The notes under the pieces are model-generated. The model saw only the letters and a list, made by a program, of their open reading frames with translations, made no database searches and had not been told where the DNA came from. A stretch of 64,000 nt of DNA, from assembly GCA_016712745.1 (NCBI GenBank), contig JADJQN010000003.1:1426001-1490000 (forward strand), written 5' to 3'. The stretch comes from Sandaracinaceae bacterium (GTDB taxonomy: Bacteria > Myxococcota_A > Polyangia > Polyangiales > JADJQN01). The position numbers and the translations under genes were made by a program. Each line of letters starts with the position of its first letter. The first letter of the stretch is position 1. Below, in pieces: positions 44,211 through 53,552 of the stretch.

Positions 44211-46322
44211 ATGGAAGACCTGCCGAAAATCTGTCCTCGCTGCTCCGCGCGCTTCGCCGCGAACGCTTCATATTGTCCGCGCGACGGCGCGATGCTGATT
44301 ACGCCGCACGACGTCGACCCCTATTTGGGGCAAACGCTGCTAGGGCAGTTTCACATCCAAGAGAAAATTGGCGCGGGCGGAATGGGCACCGTCTACCGCG
44401 CGCATCAAGCCGCGGTCGATCGCGATGTTGCCATCAAGATCTTGCACCGCGAGCTCGCGCAGAATCCCGATGCAGTTCGGCGCTTCCATCGTGAAGCGAA
44501 GGTTTCGGCAGCGCTCGATCATCCGCATGTGGTGCGCGTAATTCTCTTCGGCCAGTTGCCGGACGGGAATCTCTACCTCGTCATGGAGTATTTGAAAGGC
44601 GCATCCCTCTCCGATGTGCTGGCCCGCGAAGGGCGCCTCACCGTGCAGCGCGCAATGCATATCATGTTGCAGGTGTGCGAAGGGATCGGCGAGGCGCATT
44701 CTCAGGGCGTTATCCATCGCGACGTGAAACCTGAGAACATCATCTTGGTTCCACGCGCAAAAGATCCCGACTTCGTAAAAGTTCTGGACTTTGGAATCGC
44801 GCGCTTCGTGACCGGCGATCAGACGGTCGTTACGCAAACGGGCTTGATCTTTGGAACGGCTCGCTACATTTCGCCCGAAGGCGCGGCGGGCGAACCGACG
44901 GATGCGCGCAGCGACGTGTATTCGTTGGCGGTCATGGCCTATCACTTGATGTGCGGCGAGTCTCCGTTCGACGCGCCCTCCTCGGTCACGCTTTTGATGA
45001 AGCACATGCACGAGCCCGCGCCTGACATTCGCTCGCGCAAGGATGGAGCGCACGTGCCGAGTGCGATAGCCGACGTGATCGCGCGGGCGTTGGCGAAGAA
45101 CCCGGACGCTCGCTACGCCAACGCCCATGTTTTTGGCGACGCGCTGGCGGCCGCCGTCGCAAAGTCTGGTTTGGTGATGCCCGCAGTGCGGCGTCCTTCA
45201 TCCATGTCGCTCGTCCCCTCAGCGGACGCGCCTTCTACGGGCGTGACAGCTTCCGAGAAGAAGACAGCGCCCGTCGTGGATCCGGCGGTACAAGGATCGC
45301 TCACACTGGCCGGCGCTCCCAATCCATTCGATGACTCGACCGGGCGCGTAGTACTCGACCAGCTGCCGGGTGTCGGACGTTCGAGGGCGGTCTGGAAAAT
45401 TCTACTTGGCTTCGTCTTTGGCGCGGCCATCGTGTTCGGCGTGTACGTTTTTGCTTCGCGCAACGACGCGAGCGATGAGGTTTCAGCGCTGTACGAACGC
45501 GCTCACACGGCGTTTGATCAACAGCACTACGACGCGCCCGACCGTGAGAACGTCGACGACCTTACGCAAGCGATCTTGGCGCTCGATTCAGCGCATGAAG
45601 GCGCAAAGCATCTGCGTGCCGACGTAGCCCTGCGTCTGCGTGCCGATGCTGAGCACAAACGTGTGATGCGCCAATACACCGAAGCACGTGCGGCGTACCA
45701 ACGCGCATTGATCTTCGCACCGCGCGATGCAGTCATTACCGCAGCGCTAGCTTCGATGGACAATGCGCAGCGTTTGCGACTGCCGGTGGGGGTGCGCACG
45801 GCGCCTGTGAGTCCGACGGCAGGACAGCCTGCCACATTGCTTGCGATCGTCGATTCAGGAACACGATTTGCTGGAGGCGCGGAGCTTCACTTCAATGTTT
45901 CGCAGAATGGTCGCTCGGTGCGTGGCGAAGTCGCGTCGAGCGCCGAGCAAGTGGGACGTCAGTTCGTCGGAACCTTCACGTTCCCGCGGGCCGGCACCTA
46001 TGATCTCCTATTCACTGCACGCAGTGCCGAAGGCACCTTTGAGTTGCGCGGACAAACAGTCGTTCTTGGGCCGGCGTCCGCACAGCGCCCGCCATCGAGC
46101 CCCGACCGTCGTCCAGCCGATGCCGTCGACCCGCCGGTCGTCTCGCATGATTTCCGAACCGATCCCGACCCTGGGCCTGTAGACACCCCTCCCGCGAACG
46201 ACACCAACATCAACTGGGACACGCCGCCGCGAGCTCCAGCTACGCCGATCGACGTGCTCGCCCCGCACGCACCCGCGCAGCCCGAGCCGTCGACCAATAC
46301 GCCGCCGCCTTGGAACGGATAG
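44211..46322 (+). CDS. Ser/Thr protein kinase with N-terminal zinc ribbon and extracytoplasmic domain
   Basis: Of about 703 residues, the first 30 form a zinc ribbon (CPRCSARFAANASYCPRDG; the Cys-x2-Cys and Cys-Pro-Arg pairs). The PknB-like kinase follows (about 40-320; glycine loop IGAGGMGTVYRAH, catalytic IHRDVKPENIIL, VLDFGIARF, activation segment FGTARYISPEGAAG). Then come a Ser/Thr/Pro-rich segment, one membrane span (ILLGFVFGAAIVFGVYVFA, about 408), TPR-like helices and a beta-rich region ending in a Pro-rich tail. ATG 44211 is preferred; a GTG at 44133 in frame is possible. Such kinases are abundant in Myxococcota. Confidence 0.87.
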   Translation: MEDLPKICPRCSARFAANASYCPRDGAMLITPHDVDPYLGQTLLGQFHIQEKIGAGGMGTVYRAHQAAVDRDVAIKILHRELAQNPDAVRRFHREAKVSAALDHPHVVRVILFGQLPDGNLYLVMEYLKGASLSDVLAREGRLTVQRAMHIMLQVCEGIGEAHSQGVIHRDVKPENIILVPRAKDPDFVKVLDFGIARFVTGDQTVVTQTGLIFGTARYISPEGAAGEPTDARSDVYSLAVMAYHLMCGESPFDAPSSVTLLMKHMHEPAPDIRSRKDGAHVPSAIADVIARALAKNPDARYANAHVFGDALAAAVAKSGLVMPAVRRPSSMSLVPSADAPSTGVTASEKKTAPVVDPAVQGSLTLAGAPNPFDDSTGRVVLDQLPGVGRSRAVWKILLGFVFGAAIVFGVYVFASRNDASDEVSALYERAHTAFDQQHYDAPDRENVDDLTQAILALDSAHEGAKHLRADVALRLRADAEHKRVMRQYTEARAAYQRALIFAPRDAVITAALASMDNAQRLRLPVGVRTAPVSPTAGQPATLLAIVDSGTRFAGGAELHFNVSQNGRSVRGEVASSAEQVGRQFVGTFTFPRAGTYDLLFTARSAEGTFELRGQTVVLGPASAQRPPSSPDRRPADAVDPPVVSHDFRTDPDPGPVDTPPANDTNINWDTPPRAPATPIDVLAPHAPAQPEPSTNTPPPWNG

Positions 46323-46331
46323 GTTGCGCGC

Positions 46332-47108
46332 ATGCACGTCGAGATCATCCCCGCACTCACTGATAACTATGTCTACCTGCTCGTCGACGATGACCACAAG
46401 GAAGCCATCGTCATCGATCCATCCGACGCGGCCCCCGTGCTGGCGCGCTTATCCGCGCTACGTCTTAAGCTGACCGCTATCTGGTGCACGCATCATCATC
46501 CCGATCACGTTGGCGGGATCGACGCGTTGCGCGCGCATCTTGGGGATCTTCCAGTTTGGGGCAGCGCGCACGACTTCGAGCAGAAGCGCATTCCATTTCA
46601 GACGCGTGCTTTGTCTGATCGAGACAGCGTCGTTGCGTGGAACCACGAAGGACGCGTGATGGCAGTCCCGGGTCATACGTTGGGCGCCATCGCGTATGTA
46701 TTGCCCGGTATCGTCTTCACCGGGGACACGCTCTTCCTCGCGGGGTGCGGGCGTATGTTCGAAGGCACGCCTCCGATGTTTTACGCGTCGCTCGAAAAGA
46801 TCCGCGCTCTCGATGACCAAACGCTCATCTATCCGGGCCACGAGTACACGCTAAAGAATCTCGAGTTCGCACTCACCGTCGAGCCTTCATCGGTGGCCGT
46901 GCAGGAGCGTCTCGAGCGAATGCGCGTGCAACTCGACAATGGTTTTCCGTCCCCGCCCGCGACGCTCCGCGATGAAAAGGCGACAAATCCCTTCTTGCGT
47001 GTTCACCACGCCGACGTTGTCGCGCGCGTGCGAGAGTGGGGCGAGGCGTCGTCGACCCCGGCGCAAGTCTTCGGTGCGTTGCGCGCAGCGAAAGACAAGT
47101 TTCGCTGA
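46332..47108 (+). CDS. gloB: Hydroxyacylglutathione hydrolase (glyoxalase II)
   Basis: Cytoplasmic metallo-beta-lactamase-fold enzyme that splits S-lactoylglutathione into lactate and glutathione. The 258 residues carry the dinuclear metal motif THHHPDHVGG, the later GHTLGAI and GDTLFLAGCGRMFEGTPPM, and YPGHEYTLKNLEFALTVEP, which matches the GloB substrate region. It begins 9 bp after the kinase gene. The window has no glyoxalase I, although a VOC protein lies at 23830. Confidence 0.92.
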   Translation: MHVEIIPALTDNYVYLLVDDDHKEAIVIDPSDAAPVLARLSALRLKLTAIWCTHHHPDHVGGIDALRAHLGDLPVWGSAHDFEQKRIPFQTRALSDRDSVVAWNHEGRVMAVPGHTLGAIAYVLPGIVFTGDTLFLAGCGRMFEGTPPMFYASLEKIRALDDQTLIYPGHEYTLKNLEFALTVEPSSVAVQERLERMRVQLDNGFPSPPATLRDEKATNPFLRVHHADVVARVREWGEASSTPAQVFGALRAAKDKFR

Positions 47109-47120
47109 GGTCGGCAGCTT

Positions 47121-47771
47121 TTACTGAAGCTGTGCCTCGCGGTGAGGCAGCGAAAAGCTTTCCGTAGGAGGATCGAGTCGGAATGATTCGATCGATCGAT
47201 CTACGATCGCTTGCACGCCGACAAGCGCGAGGACGTAGTTGCAACGACCCGCCATGATGGTGCGCCCGCGCATAACGCCCATGCGAGCGTCAGGAAGCTG
47301 AATCCACATATCGATGCCCGGATTGCCCTGCTGGTCGATCGTTGCCTGACGAAGCAGCTGGCCGCCCACGTTCTGCACCATTCCGTCGCGACCCGATTCG
47401 AGCACGGCCTCCAAGGTAGCGCCGGCTCCGATTTGATTGTCGTCGTAGCAAATGTGACTGATCGTGAACGACTGCACGTCGTTGCCCCATTGGACGGTGT
47501 GCATTGTCGCCGGAGGCTTTCCTTCGAGAGGAACGCTGGTGGTCGTCTCAGCGGGTGGTCCAAGAAACGTTGCAGAGTATCGACCCGCAGCCGAGTGATA
47601 TTCAATCGCGCGAGGCGCGGCCGCGGTCGATGAACCGCGGTTTGGATTGCGTGCGAATTTGTCACGGAACTTCCACACGACGAAGCCGCTGACAGCCATC
47701 GTGACTAAGCAGAATCCGACGACCCCGATCACGATACCAACGATCCATGCCGTGCTCATGCGTTGTGTCAT
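47121..47771 (-). CDS. Membrane-anchored protein of unknown function
   Basis: The 216-residue protein has one N-terminal membrane span (about 8-32, AWIVGIVIGVVGFCLVTMAV) and an extracytoplasmic alpha/beta domain (about 55-205). The domain looks like those of small exported 'PsbP/lipid-trafficking-like' proteins: HSAAGRYSATFLGPPAETT, then SFTISHICYDD and a late GRCNYVLALVG...ESFRL. Start may be ATG 47771 or 47759. It lies 8 bp after a CPBP protease on the same strand. Function not identified. Confidence 0.65.
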   Translation of the reverse strand: MTQRMSTAWIVGIVIGVVGFCLVTMAVSGFVVWKFRDKFARNPNRGSSTAAAPRAIEYHSAAGRYSATFLGPPAETTTSVPLEGKPPATMHTVQWGNDVQSFTISHICYDDNQIGAGATLEAVLESGRDGMVQNVGGQLLRQATIDQQGNPGIDMWIQLPDARMGVMRGRTIMAGRCNYVLALVGVQAIVDRSIESFRLDPPTESFSLPHREAQLQ

Positions 47772-47779
47772 GTCGTCCC

Positions 47780-48682
47780 CTAAGCGTTCGTATGAACGCT
47801 TGCTCTACGAATCAGTGACTCGGGAGCAAGGCGTAGATCGTAAAAGAATAGTACGGCGTTCAAAATGACCAACGCGATAAGACCTGCGAGAGCGGTGGGT
47901 CCTACCAACGCGCTTGGACCGTGTGCGAGGAAGCTCATGCTCGCCGTGGCATTGATCATTCCATGAAAGATTGACGTCGCCACCGTCGATCCGGACTTCG
48001 CGCGGACGTATGTGAAGAGGGGCGCAAGCAGCACGGCAAACGCGAGAGTCGTGAGCATGCTCAACCACGTCGGCCCCGTGGTGTTGAGGCCCATAAGAAC
48101 GAGCGGCAGATGCCATAGCCCCCATACGACGCCCGTGATGACGGAGATGTGAAGGAACGAGCCGCGCAGCTGCCGGTAGAGAAACCCTCGCCAACCTGCT
48201 TCTTCACCGAATGCCACAAGCGCGTTGAGTGTGGGCCCGCCCGCGATAGCTTTGAGGGCAATGAAGAGGATCGGCGGGACCGGAACTTCTGCAAAAGCGC
48301 GCCGCACCGATTGACGCTGCGCGTCTGTGAGCGATTCCGCGCCTCGATCCATCAAGCCATCGAATCCCGCATAGCTGACGCCGGGCAAGAGCAGGGCTAC
48401 ACCCAGCGACAGAACACCGAGCACGAGTGGCACGAGCAGCGCGACAACAAACCAGCGATTGGGTTTGAAGTGTATTGCCAGGCCTTCGCGAATCGGTTCG
48501 CGCACCACGATGCGTTGCAGAGCCAGCGCCACCACAAAGGGCACGCACATGTACACGCCGCCTACGACGAGGGCGCTCGCGCCGACCATGCGCATTCCAA
48601 GAAGATGAAAGGTTAGAGCGAGCATGCCGCTCGTCAGGTACGTCGCTAAAATGAAAGCAATGACCCGATCGCGGGAGCTCAC
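47780..48682 (-). CDS. CPBP-family intramembrane metalloprotease
   Basis: The 300-residue membrane protein has about eight spans and the CAAX/CPBP glutamic-type motifs: EEAGWRGFLYRQL, then WGLWHLPLVLMGL, and the late FHGMINATASM. These give the Glu-Glu and His residues of the intramembrane active site. Roles range from bacteriocin tolerance to signalling. The ATG at 48682 overlaps the upstream exonuclease stop by 4 bp. Confidence 0.88.
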   Translation of the reverse strand: MSSRDRVIAFILATYLTSGMLALTFHLLGMRMVGASALVVGGVYMCVPFVVALALQRIVVREPIREGLAIHFKPNRWFVVALLVPLVLGVLSLGVALLLPGVSYAGFDGLMDRGAESLTDAQRQSVRRAFAEVPVPPILFIALKAIAGGPTLNALVAFGEEAGWRGFLYRQLRGSFLHISVITGVVWGLWHLPLVLMGLNTTGPTWLSMLTTLAFAVLLAPLFTYVRAKSGSTVATSIFHGMINATASMSFLAHGPSALVGPTALAGLIALVILNAVLFFYDLRLAPESLIRRASVHTNA

Positions 48683-49341
48683 GGCGTTTCCGAACGACGC
48701 TTACGCCACTGCTGCAGCTCAGCCTCTTGGCGCGCGCCATACTGCATCTGTAGCCGCACGAGCTCTCCGTAGCTTTTGGGCATCTTGTCGGCCAGGCCGA
48801 GCAAAACGCGACCGGCGGCTTCCGCATCGCCCGCTGCGCGATGCGCCTTCTCGAGTGTGATGCCCATGCGTGCGACGACGTCGGTGAGCTTCTTTCCTTT
48901 TTCGTACTTCTGAAACTCGCGCACCCATACCAACGGATCGATCCACGTTACGGAGGGACGAAGCGCAGGGACGAGATGTTCCGCAGGCCCCCGCTTCAAG
49001 CGCGAGAACTCGGCATGCAAAAAGCGGCGATCGAACTCCGCGTTGTACGCAACGGGAATGCGCCCGTCGAGGAGTTGCTCAATCTCATCGGCGACTTCGG
49101 CGAAGGTTGGCGCGCCGCGCAATTCCTCGTCACCAATGCCATGCACTTTGCGTGACTCTTCGGGCACCGGAATTGTCGGATTGATAAGCCAGTTCTGCGC
49201 CTTCTCGACGACGCCGCCCCGAAACCACACGATCGCCATCTCAAGAACGCGATCGTTCTGATGATCAAGACCCGTCGTTTCAAAGTCGATGACAGCAAAG
49301 GGCTGCTCAAGCCAAACGTGCGTTGCAGTGAGCTCGTGCAT
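48679..49341 (-). CDS. DnaQ-like 3'-5' exonuclease
   Basis: The 220-residue DEDDh exonuclease has ExoI AVIDFETTGLDHQNDRVLE, ExoII VAYNAEFDRRFLHAEFSR and ExoIII KAHRAAGDAEAAGRVLLGL, matching the epsilon-subunit family. There is no clamp-binding motif to prove it is the polymerase III proofreader, so a repair or RNA-type nuclease is equally possible. The ATG at 49341 follows GGAAGGG; the frame is open further upstream but without a sensible N-terminus. Confidence 0.85.
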   Translation of the reverse strand: MHELTATHVWLEQPFAVIDFETTGLDHQNDRVLEMAIVWFRGGVVEKAQNWLINPTIPVPEESRKVHGIGDEELRGAPTFAEVADEIEQLLDGRIPVAYNAEFDRRFLHAEFSRLKRGPAEHLVPALRPSVTWIDPLVWVREFQKYEKGKKLTDVVARMGITLEKAHRAAGDAEAAGRVLLGLADKMPKSYGELVRLQMQYGARQEAELQQWRKRRSETP

Positions 49342-49481
49342 GAGCCCTTCCACTCGCACGATGACGTCGGCAATATCTTCCGCGATGCCGGGGTAGTGAC
49401 GCCCCGTCGGAAAACAGCCACATACTTCGTCGACACCGTTTCGCATGGGCAAAGACATGCAACAGGAGAGTTAGGAACGCA

Positions 49482-50423
49482 ATGGCCAACGACGTGCCCT
49501 CGCAAAAGCGCTATCGAGGCCGTTTCGCGCCTTCGCCTACAGGGCTTTTGCACCTGGGGAGCGCGCGGACGGCGCTCGTTGCGTGGCTCCGTGCTCGGCA
49601 GCGGGATGGCGATTTTGTTTTACGTATGGAGGATTTGGATACGCCGCGTGTCGCTCCAGGCGCGGCGGATGCAATCTTGCGCGATCTGCGCTGGCTCGGT
49701 CTCGATTGGGATGAAGGGCCGGACGTTTCCGGACCGCACGCGCCGTATGTTCAAAGCGAGCGGCGCGCGCAGTACAGCGCAGCGTTGCGAACTCTCGAAC
49801 GCACAGGCTACGTCTATCCGTGCACGTGCAGTCGCAAAGAGATCGCAGCCATCGCAAGTGCGCCTCATGGACCCGAGGACGACGGCCCACGCTATCCGGG
49901 AACGTGCCGTTCCGTTGTAAGCCACCCTGATCGAACTCCGAGCTTTCGCTTTCGCATGCCTGAGCCCGCGCCTGCTTTCATCGATGCGGTATTCGGTCCG
50001 ACCGAGGGAAGTTCGGCGGGTGACTTCATCGTCATGCGCGCCGATGGCTTTTACGCGTATCAACTCGCGGTCGTGGTCGATGATCTGGCGATGCGTATCA
50101 CCGAAGTCGTGCGCGGTGAAGATTTGCGCGCTTCGACGTCTCGTCAGATCGCCATCGCACACGCGCTCGGAGCGTCGGCGCCGATGTACATGCACGTGCC
50201 TCTCGTGCTTGGACCGGATGGTGAACGCCTCTCGAAACGGCACGCCAGCACCGCGATCGCCGAGCTACGCGACCAAGGTCAAAGCGCCGAGCAAATCGTT
50301 GGGCGATTGGCCGCCACGCTTGGTCTCGTGGACGACACCACCCGTGTGAGTCCCCGGCAGCTCGTCGAAGGCTTTGATCTATCGAAGATCCCGCACACAG
50401 CCACGCGTCTTTCGCCTGTCTGA
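49482..50423 (+). CDS. gluQ: Glutamyl-Q tRNA(Asp) synthetase
   Basis: Truncated glutamyl-tRNA synthetase-like enzyme that attaches glutamate to queuosine in tRNA(Asp). The 313 residues show FAPSPTGLLHLGSARTAL (the HIGH motif as HLGS), zinc ligands in YPCTCSRKEI with YPGTC further on, and a KMSKS-equivalent ERLSKRH. It lacks the anticodon-binding domain, which separates it from GltX. A GGAGAG lies 12 bp upstream of the ATG. It is divergent from the exonuclease across 140 bp. Confidence 0.92.
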   Translation: MANDVPSQKRYRGRFAPSPTGLLHLGSARTALVAWLRARQRDGDFVLRMEDLDTPRVAPGAADAILRDLRWLGLDWDEGPDVSGPHAPYVQSERRAQYSAALRTLERTGYVYPCTCSRKEIAAIASAPHGPEDDGPRYPGTCRSVVSHPDRTPSFRFRMPEPAPAFIDAVFGPTEGSSAGDFIVMRADGFYAYQLAVVVDDLAMRITEVVRGEDLRASTSRQIAIAHALGASAPMYMHVPLVLGPDGERLSKRHASTAIAELRDQGQSAEQIVGRLAATLGLVDDTTRVSPRQLVEGFDLSKIPHTATRLSPV

Positions 50424-50472
50424 AACAGCTTTTCCTTTTCGGCCCCCGGGCCCATAGTCCACTCGTTTCACG

Positions 50473-52191
50473 ATGCGCTCTTCCGTAGAACCTACGCTCG
50501 ATGCAACGCCGACGCATGACGTAATCGTCATTGGTGGTGGCATCAACGGTACGGGCGTCGCGCGTGACTGCGCGTTGCGCGGATTTCGAGTCGCGCTCTT
50601 CGAGAAGAATGACCTGGCGTTCGGCGCGTCCGGTAACAACTCCGGAATGATTCATGGCGGCCCGCGCTACCTCACCGATCATCCGGAAGTCACCGAGCAG
50701 TCCTGCCGCGACAGCGGATACATCCAAGCGATAGCGCCCAATCTTCTTTTTCGAATTCCTTTTCTCTTTCCGATACCGTCGCATACGGCGCGCGCCAAAG
50801 TGATGTTGGCCGCGGTGGACGCCTTCTTCAGCTACTACGACAAGTTCCAACCGCTCAAGCACGGCAAGCCGCACACGCGTCTGACGCCATCGGAAGTAAA
50901 AAGACTCGAACCGGGCTTGGTTGGAGATATCGCAGGTGCTGTGACCTTCGACGAATGGGGAACAGACGGGCACCGGCTCTGTGTGCTCAATGCGATCGAC
51001 GCGCGAGAGCATGGAGCTTCGATCTACGTGCATCACGAAGTCGAAGACGTGACCCGCGCCAAGAATATGAATGGCAGTGATGGGCGTGTCACTGGGGTGA
51101 TTGCCCGCGACACACTCACCGGCAAACGCGTCACCGCAACTGCGAAGGTTGTGGTGAACGCGACCGGCGCGTGGAGCCCCGTGACTGCGTCGCTTGCCGA
51201 AGGTGCCTCCACGAAATTGCGTCCCGGCAAGGGCATTCACGTCGTTTACGATCGACGCGTCAGCAACTACGCGATCATGAGCAACGCGATCGACGGGCGT
51301 CAGATCTTCGTGATGCCCTGGGGCAATATCTCCTGGATCGGCACAACCGACGACGATTTCTACGGTGATCTCGATCAGCTTAAAGCAACCACCGACGAAG
51401 TTCGCTATCTCGTGCAGGGCATCGCGCGCGTTCTGCCGAGCATTCGCGATGCGCGCGTGATCGGAACGACCGCTGGCGTTCGTCCGACGCTTTTTCAGTA
51501 CGGTCCGCTCGAAGATAAGCTCAGCCGCGAACATGAGATCGTCGATCACGGCGTACGCGACAAAGTGCCCGGCCTCTTCTCGATGATCGGCGGCAAGCTC
51601 GCGAGCTTCCGCGTTTTCGCCGAAGAGATGACCGACCGCGTGTGCGAGGAATTTGGCGAACTACGTCCTTGCTCGACGCACAAAGATCCCCTCCCTGGTG
51701 GCGACGCAGTCGTCGCAGCGGAAGGTGTCGCCGACCAATACGCCGTGCCCGAGCCCGCCGTGCGTCGTCTCGTATATCGCCACGGCACACGCGTGCACGC
51801 CGTGCTCTCTCGCGCGACCAAAGATGCAAACGAGCGGGCGGTCGTGTGTCCGTGCGAACCTGTGCTCGAATGCGAAGTGCGTCACGCCTGTCGTGAGGAG
51901 GGCGCGCGCACCCTCGAAGACGTTTCGCGGCGCACGAGGCTCGGTTTAGGCGCATGCGGTGCGATGCGATGCGCGCATCGCGGCGCGCAGATCGTAGCGC
52001 AGGAAACAGGGCAGCCCCCTCGCGAGGCGCATGCGATGGCTGCGCGATTTCTGCTCGACCGATACCAGAATCGTGCGGTGGGTATCGGCGGCGCGCAGGT
52101 ACTGCAAGAAGAGTTGCTCGCTTCGCGCTTTGGGATTGGTGCAGGCCTTCTGGCGCATGCCAAGCGCATCTCTGCGAGCGACGAGCGATGA
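50473..52191 (+). CDS. glpA: Anaerobic-type glycerol-3-phosphate dehydrogenase subunit A
   Basis: The 572-residue FAD enzyme oxidises sn-glycerol 3-phosphate to dihydroxyacetone phosphate. The FAD-binding motif is VIVIGGGINGTGVARDCALRG. The sequence SGMIHGGPRYL and the late [2Fe-2S] BFD-like domain (VVCPCEPVLECEVRHAC then GLGACGAMRCAHR) identify GlpA rather than GlpD. Its stop overlaps the glpB ATG by 4 bp. In Escherichia coli GlpA and GlpB work with the membrane anchor GlpC, which is missing here. Confidence 0.92.
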   Translation: MRSSVEPTLDATPTHDVIVIGGGINGTGVARDCALRGFRVALFEKNDLAFGASGNNSGMIHGGPRYLTDHPEVTEQSCRDSGYIQAIAPNLLFRIPFLFPIPSHTARAKVMLAAVDAFFSYYDKFQPLKHGKPHTRLTPSEVKRLEPGLVGDIAGAVTFDEWGTDGHRLCVLNAIDAREHGASIYVHHEVEDVTRAKNMNGSDGRVTGVIARDTLTGKRVTATAKVVVNATGAWSPVTASLAEGASTKLRPGKGIHVVYDRRVSNYAIMSNAIDGRQIFVMPWGNISWIGTTDDDFYGDLDQLKATTDEVRYLVQGIARVLPSIRDARVIGTTAGVRPTLFQYGPLEDKLSREHEIVDHGVRDKVPGLFSMIGGKLASFRVFAEEMTDRVCEEFGELRPCSTHKDPLPGGDAVVAAEGVADQYAVPEPAVRRLVYRHGTRVHAVLSRATKDANERAVVCPCEPVLECEVRHACREEGARTLEDVSRRTRLGLGACGAMRCAHRGAQIVAQETGQPPREAHAMAARFLLDRYQNRAVGIGGAQVLQEELLASRFGIGAGLLAHAKRISASDER

Positions 52192-53552
52192 GTGCGCCCA
52201 AGACGGATGTCGTAATCATTGGGGCGGGCGTCGCGGGCTTTGCCGCGGCGTTGGCCGCGCGACGGCAGGGTGCGAGCGTTGAAATTGTCTCAGCGCATGC
52301 CGGCGCGACGAGCTTGTCGGGTGGCGCGTGGGACGTGTGCTCAGACCTCTACGGCTCCGTCGACGAAGTCATTCGACCGTTGCGTACGCTCGCGGAGGAA
52401 ATCGAGACGCGCGCCTACGAGGACGAGTACCACCCGTATGCGCGACTTGGCGAAGCATGCTTGAGGACGATCGAAGAGGCGCATGCATTGGTCTTGCCGG
52501 CGCTCGCTATCTATCGACCACTCGACCTGCATAGCAAGGGCGTTTTGGTTGGCTCAGACCTTGGTCTTTTGCGACGCACCGCCACCGCGCAAAAGGCGGT
52601 TCTCGATCTAAGCGCAGCTGGCACCTTCGATACAACTGTCGGCGCGAACATTCCAACAGCCCTCACAACCGCGGTCGTATCGCTCGTGGGAGATCGCAGC
52701 ACCGATGCAGACTTTCTCGCGGCGTCGTGGACGGAGCTCATGTCGCTCACGCGCAAGTCGCGCACCTTTGTGCCGGTGGCGCTGGATTTCTTTCGCCGCA
52801 AGGACGACGCGCTCCTGCACCCGCACGAGGTCGCTGCCATCGGTGATAGCGAGGACGGCATCGCCAGCATTGCCAATGCGCTCAAGAACGCGCTGCAGAA
52901 AGGGCGCTTCAGCTCGGTGCTCGTCCCTCCCATGCTTGGTCATCGACGCGACGACGTGCCGGGTCTCGTCGAGGACCTGGTTGGCATCCCCGTCGGCGAA
53001 TGGTTGCAGCCACTCGCAGGTCCGCAAGGCTTGCGTCTTTCCCGGCGCATCGACGAAGTGCTCGCGAGCGAAGGCTGCGTGCATACGCGCGGTGCCGTAA
53101 GCGAGCTCGAACTGGGCACAAGCGGTATCGAAGTCCGTTTCATCGACGGCTCAACGCGACGACCCGGCGCCGTGGTGATGGCGACCGGCAAACACGTCGG
53201 CGGGGGGCTCGCGATGCGCGACGGAGATCTCGTCGAGCCGCTGGCTGGCCTACCAATCTACATCGACGGACGTCTGCAACCACTTGGGTCGTCGCCCGAG
53301 GGACGTGATCCTGCGCTGCTCTTTGGAAACGATCCTTTCTCAGGAGGCCCAGGATTTCGTGCCGGCGTCGGCTACGACAACTCGATGCGCGCCCTGGGAC
53401 GACGCGGCGAGGCCGCTTCGCAACAACTCTTTGTCGCGGGCGCCTTGCTCGAAGGTTTTGAGCCCTCGCGCGATGGCACAGGGCTTGGCTGCTGCGCGAC
53501 GACGGGATACGTGGCCGGTAAGAACGCCGCTAGCTTTGCGGGTCGAAGTTAA
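52188..53552 (+). CDS. glpB: Anaerobic-type glycerol-3-phosphate dehydrogenase subunit B
   Basis: The 454-residue flavoprotein has an N-terminal FAD motif (VVIIGAGVAGFAAALAARRQG), then SLSGGAWDVCSDLYG and a late GAVVMATGKHVGGGLAM, as in GlpB. It is somewhat longer than the E. coli protein. The ATG at 52188 lies within ATGA of the glpA stop. No glpC follows: the next gene, fused moaD-moaE, is on the other strand and overlaps the glpB 3' end by 23 bp. The electron route to the membrane is therefore not shown. Confidence 0.9.
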   Translation: MSAPKTDVVIIGAGVAGFAAALAARRQGASVEIVSAHAGATSLSGGAWDVCSDLYGSVDEVIRPLRTLAEEIETRAYEDEYHPYARLGEACLRTIEEAHALVLPALAIYRPLDLHSKGVLVGSDLGLLRRTATAQKAVLDLSAAGTFDTTVGANIPTALTTAVVSLVGDRSTDADFLAASWTELMSLTRKSRTFVPVALDFFRRKDDALLHPHEVAAIGDSEDGIASIANALKNALQKGRFSSVLVPPMLGHRRDDVPGLVEDLVGIPVGEWLQPLAGPQGLRLSRRIDEVLASEGCVHTRGAVSELELGTSGIEVRFIDGSTRRPGAVVMATGKHVGGGLAMRDGDLVEPLAGLPIYIDGRLQPLGSSPEGRDPALLFGNDPFSGGPGFRAGVGYDNSMRALGRRGEAASQQLFVAGALLEGFEPSRDGTGLGCCATTGYVAGKNAASFAGRS

